Shown piece by piece: positions 58,619 to 64,000 of a DNA stretch of 64,000 nucleotides. The DNA comes from Sporosarcina sp. BI001-red (GTDB lineage: Bacteria > Bacillota > Bacilli > Bacillales_A > Planococcaceae): contig NZ_QQAK01000011.1 of assembly GCF_003384035.1 (NCBI RefSeq), positions 186,001 through 250,000 on the forward strand, in the 5' to 3' direction. Made by a program: the position numbers and the translations under genes. The notes beneath the pieces were generated by a model. It saw only the letters and a list, made by a program, of their open reading frames with translations, ran no database searches and was not told the origin of the DNA. Numbering within the stretch: position 1 is the stretch's first letter; every line of letters starts with the position of its first letter.

Positions 58619-58945
58619 TCAAATTGCACTAACTGCTTTTTTTAGATTGGATTGCTGGATATCATAGTGGGCAGCATGCCAAACAACCTCACCATTTTTC
58701 ATGAGAATCGCTTGAGGTGATTCGTGTTTTACACCCGTATCCTCATCAATCTTACGAGATACGTCTTTACTTGTCTGGACAATTACACAGTATTTAGGGA
58801 TCTTGGTCTCAAAGGATTGAAATTCCCGATACCCTGCTGCACTGATTGGGCATGTCGTACTGTGCTTGATGACAAGTACAGGGTCGTGATGATTCGACTG
58901 TTCAACGACACGATTCCAGTCTTCTATTGTATGAAGCTCTTGCAT
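58619..58945 (-). CDS. ytxJ: Bacilliredoxin YtxJ
   Basis: A 108-residue thioredoxin-fold monothiol protein. The single-cysteine motif is TCPIS (STTCPISAAGYREF). SPQAILMKNGEVVWHAAHYDI is typical of the YtxJ family. It removes bacillithiol from proteins, which implies a bacillithiol-making host. It is close to the end of the aminotransferase fusion (15 nt) and likely co-transcribed. Confidence 0.92.
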   Translation of the reverse strand: MQELHTIEDWNRVVEQSNHHDPVLVIKHSTTCPISAAGYREFQSFETKIPKYCVIVQTSKDVSRKIDEDTGVKHESPQAILMKNGEVVWHAAHYDIQQSNLKKAVSAI

Positions 58946-58960
58946 ACAAAACCTCTCCTT

Positions 58961-60571
58961 TTAATTATATATGTTCAATTCCCCAATTTGTTCTCGATTA
59001 AACGACGTCAAACGCTCTAGCACTCGTAAAAAACGAGTGACTTCCTCTTCACTCATCTCATTCATCGCAGCCACCTGTAGCCAGTTTCTCTTACGCAAAT
59101 ATCTACTTTCATAGTGAGTTCTATATCCATTCAAAAACAGATCTTCCCCCAACTGCAGCGCAGACTCGCCAGCTCTTGGTACAATCGTGAGAATACCGGG
59201 ACTTGCGTTCGTTTCCCGCGCAAGAATTTGGTAGCCCATTTTTTCAATAGCCGATCGGAGTATGTTCGATCGTTTACGAATGTCCGCGAAATGGCTTTTC
59301 GGGTGGCACGTTATATGCTGAACAGCTTTCTCAAGCGCTTGAAGAAGGTTGGAGGACTGTGTATAGGGTATTCCTTCTTTAATGGTATAATTGCCAAGGT
59401 CCAAATAGAGCGGTATTTTCGAATCAGGTTGTATGTCCTGTTTATGGAATACGAGTGCCAATCCAGAATAACTACCAAGACCTTTTCCACTTCCTGACGC
59501 TGCAAAGTCAATCTCTTCTAAGTTAATGGCGACAGTTCCAAGTGAACTCGCACAATCGACTGCGATTTGAATGCTTCGCGCTAAGCACAAGTTACGAATC
59601 TTTTCTAAATCGTTCAAAACGCCTGTGGAAGTCTCGCAGTGAACAAACCATATCCAGCTATAATTTCCGACATCCATCACGGCCTCTAATTCACTAGTTT
59701 CGAACGAATTTCCCCACTCTATTTCTATGGAATCATATTCTAACCCCATTCGGGATGCGTGATCACAAAGCCTAGCTCCAAATTCTCCGTTAACCAGAAT
59801 GAGCCCTTTCCCAGAAAGGCGACTGAGCTGTGCGGCTACCACGTCATTTGCAAGAGTGCCTGTACCTTGTAACACTTGCACGTGACGGGCTTTGGTCAAC
59901 AGCTTTAGCTCATTTTGTACAGATCTCAGCGTACGTGCATGTGCTGACGATCGGTGAGAGACTGCATCTGAGGATAACGCCTTCTGTACATCTCCTGCAA
60001 TCTCGGTCGGTCCTGGCAAGAAGTTCAACATCGGTTTTGCGATACGACCGGCTGCCCCGTTTTCATAAGTTTCCAACGTCAATATCATCGGGACGAAACT
60101 TGCTTCTGCTGTTCCTGTTGGTTCAGCAAAAGGCAAAAAGCCCAGTTGACGGTACAACTTTAACTCTCTAACCGTGCCTGAAATAACCGCCGCATCATAC
60201 CCAGCTTTCAAACACCAATTCACTAGCGCCTGTAACATGCCTAGAAAAGGGCGCCCTGTACGATACTGTGCTTCTATCGAAAGTAATCTGACTTCCACTG
60301 GATATCGAGGAGGATTTAAAAGTTTTTCCTCAATGGGACCCAGTTTCTTGTCCAGGGAGAACGGACGAGTTGAGCGTACAGCAATCATCCCTATAATTTT
60401 CGAGTCTTTCATGCATAATAAATATGTATTCTCATTATGGAATTGATCCAACAATTGTCTATTGTCGTTTGGACGATGTTGTGGGATTTCTTCAACGAAT
60501 GTTTCATAATTCAATTTACAAATCTGTTCTTCATCCTTTTTGGTGCTTGCTATTCTGTAGAAGTAGGTCAT
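58961..60571 (-). CDS. Fusion: GNAT/N-acyltransferase-like domain + class V aminotransferase
   Basis: A 536-residue two-domain protein. Residues 1-180 look like a GNAT or acyl-homoserine/N-acyl-amino-acid synthase fold (LNYETFVEEIPQHRPND, VRLLSIEAQYRTGRPFLGML). Residues 183-536 are a PLP-dependent class V aminotransferase of the alanine-glyoxylate/PhnW type: FLPGPTEI opens it, HCETSTG (near 311) and Asp339 line the PLP, and Lys363 in GSGKGLGSYSG is the Schiff-base lysine. The reaction is unknown. The ATG overlaps the PlsY-like stop by 4 nt, so the two proteins are made together. The upstream frame belongs to plsY. Confidence 0.82.
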   Translation of the reverse strand: MTYFYRIASTKKDEEQICKLNYETFVEEIPQHRPNDNRQLLDQFHNENTYLLCMKDSKIIGMIAVRSTRPFSLDKKLGPIEEKLLNPPRYPVEVRLLSIEAQYRTGRPFLGMLQALVNWCLKAGYDAAVISGTVRELKLYRQLGFLPFAEPTGTAEASFVPMILTLETYENGAAGRIAKPMLNFLPGPTEIAGDVQKALSSDAVSHRSSAHARTLRSVQNELKLLTKARHVQVLQGTGTLANDVVAAQLSRLSGKGLILVNGEFGARLCDHASRMGLEYDSIEIEWGNSFETSELEAVMDVGNYSWIWFVHCETSTGVLNDLEKIRNLCLARSIQIAVDCASSLGTVAINLEEIDFAASGSGKGLGSYSGLALVFHKQDIQPDSKIPLYLDLGNYTIKEGIPYTQSSNLLQALEKAVQHITCHPKSHFADIRKRSNILRSAIEKMGYQILARETNASPGILTIVPRAGESALQLGEDLFLNGYRTHYESRYLRKRNWLQVAAMNEMSEEEVTRFLRVLERLTSFNREQIGELNIYN

Positions 60572-61134
60572 CTCTTGTAGTTCCTTCCTTTTGAGATATG
60601 AAGATCGGCTCGATGAGTCCATAGCAGCAGTCCAACTATGGATAATGCGATCAGAGTCTCTTTTTCGTCATATAACCAAATGCTGCACGGAACTATTGCA
60701 ATCGTTGCAAGCACACTGGCAGCTGTAAATTTCTTGATTGCTGGATACAGAACAACGAAACCTAACAAAATAGGTAGAATCCATATCGGATGAAAGACGA
60801 GTAAGCCACCGATAAACGTTGCTGCTCCTTTACCACCATTAAAACGATGAACAATTGGATAGCAATGGCCTAGCATGACCACCGCTAAAGCCAGCAACTC
60901 AATAACAGGACGACCATCAAGTAAAAAAGCTATGAAAACAGCTAGTGCACCCTTTCCCGCGTCAAGTAAAAACACACATAAGAACGCCCTTTTACCGAAC
61001 ACTCTGCCTACATTCCTTGCACCGGGATTCCCGCTCCCTTCAGCTAGAATGGTCATCCCTTTTCTTCTTCCGATTTGCAAAGCCGGTAAAAAATTCCCTA
61101 GTATATAAGATGTTAGTATTAAGAGGAAAACCAT
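60568..61134 (-). CDS. PlsY-family acyltransferase paralogue
   Basis: A 188-residue integral membrane protein with about five helices. It has motif 1 as GSGNPGARNVGR (the usual GATN Thr is Arg) and motif 2 as FNGGKGAATFIGG. The third PlsY motif is poorly kept (HRADLHISKGRNYKR instead of an HRxNIxRLxxGTE-type end). PlsY transfers acyl groups from acyl-phosphate to glycerol-3-phosphate; this copy may use a different acceptor. It is coupled to the GNAT/aminotransferase fusion. GGAG lies 7 nt before the ATG. Confidence 0.82.
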   Translation of the reverse strand: MVFLLILTSYILGNFLPALQIGRRKGMTILAEGSGNPGARNVGRVFGKRAFLCVFLLDAGKGALAVFIAFLLDGRPVIELLALAVVMLGHCYPIVHRFNGGKGAATFIGGLLVFHPIWILPILLGFVVLYPAIKKFTAASVLATIAIVPCSIWLYDEKETLIALSIVGLLLWTHRADLHISKGRNYKR

Positions 61135-61238
61135 TCGACTACTCCATTTCTAGACGTTTAGCTTTATTGCTTGCAATTCATAAGCAGCTTCGTGAAAATT
61201 AATGAGAATGTACTTGATAAAAGAAAGGTTTGAAAGTA

Positions 61239-61898
61239 ATGCGTGAGTTATCTGGTCGATTACTAACGACCGTTGTTTCCTGTCTGGTTCTTACCGTGGC
61301 TTTTGGATATGTTGCCTTCTCTATTAAAAATGGTAACATCGCCCAATTCGACACACCAATAATTAACTTCGTTCAAGGCGCAGAAGCCCCTTGGTTAACT
61401 GAAGTAATGAAAGTATTTACTATAATCGGCTCAACTAAAACCGTCCTAGTTATCTCCGTTATTACACTAGGTTTACTGCTATACTTTCGACAAAAAGCAC
61501 ATACAATCCTGTTTCTAATTGTGATTGGTGGAACTGCCGTGCTGAACTTTGTGCTGAAACTATTTTTCCACCGTGCACGTCCAGATCTGAATCGGCTTAT
61601 TGAAATCAGCGGTTACTCTTTCCCTAGCGGACATACGATGATAGCGACAAGTTTATATATCATTCTTGCATTTATCCTTTGGAGAAACGCGAAAAACTCC
61701 GGACGTATTCTTTACGTTATTTGTGCAATCTTCATGATTGGCATGATTTGTGTTAGTCGGATATATCTCGGTGTCCATTACCCAAGTGATATCGTTGGGG
61801 GAATATCATCAAGTGCTTGTTGGGTACTGATTGCGACAAGTGTCTACTCCGTTTTCATGAATAAAAGACAATCCAGAACCCATTCTTCCATTCGCTGA
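61239..61898 (+). CDS. PAP2-family phosphatase
   Basis: A 219-residue six-helix membrane phosphatase. The three motifs are KLFFHRARP, PSGHT and SRIYLGVHYPSD. Substrates in the family include undecaprenyl pyrophosphate, phosphatidic acid and lyso-forms. It is divergent from the PlsY-like gene, and the 104-bp gap may hold both promoters, though no clear boxes stand out. The ATG at 61239 is preferred over a TTG three codons earlier. Confidence 0.9.
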   Translation: MRELSGRLLTTVVSCLVLTVAFGYVAFSIKNGNIAQFDTPIINFVQGAEAPWLTEVMKVFTIIGSTKTVLVISVITLGLLLYFRQKAHTILFLIVIGGTAVLNFVLKLFFHRARPDLNRLIEISGYSFPSGHTMIATSLYIILAFILWRNAKNSGRILYVICAIFMIGMICVSRIYLGVHYPSDIVGGISSSACWVLIATSVYSVFMNKRQSRTHSSIR

Positions 61899-61928
61899 AT
61901 ATCCTAACTGATGTAAGGAGGACAAGTC

Positions 61929-62258
61929 GTGAACCCATTCACCGAAAAAGTGATACATGCCATTCAATCCATTCCACCAGGATACGTTATGACATACGGG
62001 CAAGTAGCAGCAGCTGCAGGAAACCGGCGTGGGGCGCGTCAAGTTGTACGCGTCCTCCACTCCATGAGTGCTAGTCATCATCTTCCCTGGCACCGGATTA
62101 TCAATGCAAAAGGTGGGATTTCAACTCCGGCAGATGCAGAAGAAAAAGGAAGTCGACAGCGACAGTTGTTAGAAGCTGAAGGTGTTTCTTTTCTTCCGAA
62201 TGGCAAGATAGACTTGAATGTATATAGGTGGCTTGGTTTTAATGGTGACGAGGAATAA
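61929..62258 (+). CDS. Alkyltransferase-like (ATL) DNA-binding protein
   Basis: A 109-residue protein with the DNA-binding domain of O6-alkylguanine transferase (GYVMTYGQVAAAAGNRRGARQ). The active-site PCHR is PWHRI (Trp54), so it cannot accept alkyl groups. ATL proteins bind alkylated bases and hand them to nucleotide excision repair. It starts with GTG, preceded by AAGGAGG. Confidence 0.92.
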   Translation: MNPFTEKVIHAIQSIPPGYVMTYGQVAAAAGNRRGARQVVRVLHSMSASHHLPWHRIINAKGGISTPADAEEKGSRQRQLLEAEGVSFLPNGKIDLNVYRWLGFNGDEE

Positions 62259-62301
62259 AAAAATCGCAAGAAATCATTTTAATAAAGAGGTGCAACTATC
62301 T

Positions 62302-62745
62302 ATGTGGAAAGACTTTAAAGAGTTTGCGTTCAAAGGGAATATCTTTGACTTGGCAATTGCCGTTGTGATTGGTGCTGCCTTCGGAAAGATCGTAACGTCC
62401 CTTGTTGAAAATATCATTACCCCTTTAATCGGATTAATAACTGGCGGAATTGATTTATCTAGTAAAGCATATTCTGTACCCAACACTAAATCGATCATTC
62501 CATATGGAGCTTTCATCCAATCCATTATCGATTTCCTAATCATCGCCTTTTCAATCTTCATGGTCATTCGGTTACTCTCGAAGTTCAAAAAGAAAGAAGT
62601 TGAACAACCTGCTGAAACACCGTCTATTGATGCAAAAGAAGAACTCTTGAAAGAGATTCGCGACTTATTACAAACTCAGCAAGCGGGAGTTGACGAAACA
62701 ACGTCTGAAGACAGGCACTTACCACCAAATAATCCCACTGAGTAA
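62302..62745 (+). CDS. mscL: Large-conductance mechanosensitive channel
   Basis: A 147-residue MscL with two membrane helices (about 15-40 and 68-90). MWKDFKEFAFKGNIFDLAIA with the pore segment VVIGAAFGKIVTSLV is diagnostic. The C-terminal helix is longer than usual and ends in a disordered acidic tail. The ATG of MWKDF has AGAGGTG upstream; the longer in-frame extension overlaps the ATL gene and has no homology. Confidence 0.97.
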   Translation: MWKDFKEFAFKGNIFDLAIAVVIGAAFGKIVTSLVENIITPLIGLITGGIDLSSKAYSVPNTKSIIPYGAFIQSIIDFLIIAFSIFMVIRLLSKFKKKEVEQPAETPSIDAKEELLKEIRDLLQTQQAGVDETTSEDRHLPPNNPTE

Positions 62746-62785
62746 TATGGAACGGTCTTCCCCAATTTTACTAGGAAATATGACA

Positions 62786-62814
62786 TTGCCGGAAATCAAC
62801 CAGCATGGTACAGT
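62786..62814 (+). promoter_or_regulatory. Promoter of the small membrane peptide gene
   Basis: TTGCCG, a 17-bp spacer and TACAGT, about 30 nt before the ribosome-binding site. Confidence 0.6.
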
Positions 62815-62847
62815 AATGGCATGACATGGTAAAGGAGGGGCTTCTTC

Positions 62848-62940
62848 ATGTGGTTCGTTTATATTATGTTTGCATTGTTTGCTTTTGTTCTAGTTGGCAT
62901 TGTTGCAGGAGTCGCGCTATCATACAAACATCATAACTAA
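62848..62940 (+). CDS. 30-residue single-span membrane peptide
   Basis: A 30-codon reading frame: MWFVYIMFALFAFVLVGIVA, then a short basic tail ending in KHHN. Nearly the whole length is one membrane helix. Support: a perfect AAAGGAGG 9 nt before the ATG, a spaced promoter, and a strong terminator 9 nt after the stop. I recognise no family; a stress-type membrane peptide is possible. Confidence 0.75.
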   Translation: MWFVYIMFALFAFVLVGIVAGVALSYKHHN

Positions 62941-62949
62941 TTTCTCCAT

Positions 62950-62975
62950 ACCACTTCCTTTGCGAAGTGGTTTTT
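62950..62975 (+). terminator. Terminator after the 30-residue gene
   Basis: ACCACTTC and GAAGTGGT form an 8-bp stem followed by T5. Confidence 0.88.
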
Positions 62976-63079
62976 CATATGTAAACTCAGTCATTAGATA
63001 AACCAAACACAGGTCATAGAATAATCCAATTATTCTACTCACACGTGTGAAGGTATAGTAAATGAAAGGAGATGTGATG

Positions 63080-63451
63080 ATGATGAACCCGACATTTAAA
63101 GGAATTGACCATATTCAAATTGCAGCACCTCAAGGTTCTGAAGAAAAAGCACGGTCATTTTACGGAAAGCTGCTTGGGATGCAAGAAATCGAGAAACCCG
63201 AAAACCTGAAATCGCGCGGTGGTTGCTGGTTTCAATGTGGCGCACAAGAAGTTCACATCGGTATTCAGTCTAATTTTTTACCAGCGAAAAAGGCACATCC
63301 TGGTTTTATGGTGAGTAACCTTTCTGAACTAAGACGTCAGTTGGAAGATGCAGCATGCCTAATCAATGAGGAGCCACCCATTGCCGGTCGCGCTCGCTTT
63401 TTTACTCACGACCCTTTTGGAAACCGCATTGAATTCCTGGAATACAATTGA
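63080..63451 (+). CDS. VOC-family (glyoxalase-like) protein
   Basis: A 123-residue single-domain VOC protein. IDHIQIAAPQG opens the first beta-alpha-beta unit, VHIGI follows, and FTHDPFGNRIEFLEYN ends the second with the metal-ligand Glu. Substrate unknown; the fold serves glyoxalases, dioxygenases and antibiotic-binding proteins. Tandem ATG codons at 63077, 63080 and 63083 lie after AAAGGAG; the middle one has the best spacing. Confidence 0.85.
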   Translation: MMNPTFKGIDHIQIAAPQGSEEKARSFYGKLLGMQEIEKPENLKSRGGCWFQCGAQEVHIGIQSNFLPAKKAHPGFMVSNLSELRRQLEDAACLINEEPPIAGRARFFTHDPFGNRIEFLEYN

Positions 63452-63474
63452 ACTTTTCCGAATCCCATTTCCAT

Positions 63475-64000
63475 TCAGGACAATAAAATACTCTTCTCCT
63501 CTGAACTAAGCGATTCGAGTTCCGCCTCTGCCTCTTCCAACTTCCTATTCAGCTGAGCCTGGGTATGTCGAACGTCTTGTAGTACGCCGTTCAACTTACT
63601 TTTCCCTTCCGTTATGCGGGAGTGGACTGCAAAGTCTGAAAAGATATTGTCGAAGAACAGATCTGTAAATGTGAAGATATCATTTTTATTCACTTCGAAA
63701 GATGCTGTGGCCGCTTCTTGGACGTCCGACAATTCAGTTTCATAGTGCCGCAATGCCCGTTGTGCCTGATGAACGAGGTCATCGGAACTGTTCACTTCAG
63801 AATACTTAAGTGCAGAGACGAGTAGGCCACCCCCAAGAAACGTGTCCCACATCGACAAGCCTTCCGCGTTGTTCAGTTTATCGATCGCCTGATCAAGTGT
63901 ACGTATCGCTTTCTCTCCTGCTTCATGTGCTTCCTTCACCTCGCGAATCATGGAACGTACCCGGACTCTGTCATCAGCAATTTTTTGTAAAGTAGCTTGG
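63475..64000 (-). CDS. Helical protein of unknown function, 5' end beyond the window
   Basis: The frame stays open to the right edge, so this is a C-terminal part of at least 174 residues; an internal ATG at 63951 is probably not the start. The visible end is mainly helical: QKIADDRVRVRSMIREVKE, a glycine-containing turn (MWDTFLGGGLLVSALKYSE), then a long Glu/Gln-rich coiled coil (about the last 50 residues). I recognise no family with confidence. Confidence 0.7.
   Translation of the reverse strand, partial: QATLQKIADDRVRVRSMIREVKEAHEAGEKAIRTLDQAIDKLNNAEGLSMWDTFLGGGLLVSALKYSEVNSSDDLVHQAQRALRHYETELSDVQEAATASFEVNKNDIFTFTDLFFDNIFSDFAVHSRITEGKSKLNGVLQDVRHTQAQLNRKLEEAEAELESLSSEEKSILLS

Noticed and set aside
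62218..62301. Long N-terminus for MscL
   Set aside because: Overlaps the ATL gene; MscL homology starts at MWKDF, which has its own ribosome-binding site.
63475..63951. Complete 158-residue gene at the right edge
   Set aside because: The frame remains open upstream to base 64000 with helical sequence in phase, so the gene is cut by the window.

Overview
The window reads as chromosomal DNA of a spore-forming Bacillales, most likely family Planococcaceae and perhaps a Sporosarcina relative. The family call is an inference from protein similarity and gene order; genus is not proven. Support for it: Bacillus-type order of the rplKAJL-rpoBC and ctsR-mcsA-mcsB-clpC-radA regions, sigma-H, a CotD-like spore coat protein, a bacilliredoxin, T-box, SAM-I and TPP riboswitches, and the BirA, CtsR and DesKR regulatory logic. 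There are no rRNA or tRNA genes, no insertion sequences, no prophage and no CRISPR array.

Bases 1-27400, all on the minus strand, hold one long housekeeping block. In transcription order it runs ctsR-mcsA-mcsB-clpC-radA (protein quality control and recombination), yacL-ispD-ispF-gltX, a cysteine T-box, cysE-cysS-mrnC-rlmB-rae1, sigH, rpmG-secE-nusG, rplK-rplA, the L10 leader, rplJ-rplL, an RsmC-like methyltransferase, rpoB-rpoC and a K-turn protein (ybxF). disA, which lies between radA and yacL in Bacillus subtilis, is missing from that position. clpC has an extra CtsR box and promoter of its own.

Bases 27400-47600 are a mosaic of small units: a YjbC-like acetyltransferase, an orphan membrane protein, bioY under a BirA operator, yitJ-metH under a SAM-I riboswitch, cotD and small sporulation-type or unknown genes, a DCC-family protein, DUF779 plus aldehyde dehydrogenase, an HtrA protease beside a YclJK-like two-component system, a SulP transporter with a Usp protein, WrbA, and an FN3/DUF3238-like protein. 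Bases 47600-51400 carry a thiamin salvage operon (tenA-thiM-thiD-thiE-thiW) under a TPP riboswitch.

Right after thiW (51421-51620) lies a regular array of ten 20-bp units, the most striking non-coding structure here. Beyond it are a histidine-phosphatase-like protein with an altered catalytic motif, a DDAH-like enzyme, D-serine dehydratase, the des-desK-desR membrane-fluidity module, an SDR and bacilliredoxin YtxJ. Next comes a lipid-looking cluster: a PlsY-like acyltransferase translationally coupled to a fusion of an acyl/acetyltransferase-like domain with a class V aminotransferase, beside a divergent PAP2 phosphatase. The right end has an alkyltransferase-like protein, MscL, a 30-residue membrane peptide gene, a VOC protein and a gene cut by the window edge. 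The PlsY-like/fusion pair and the 20-bp array are the best candidates for undescribed biology.
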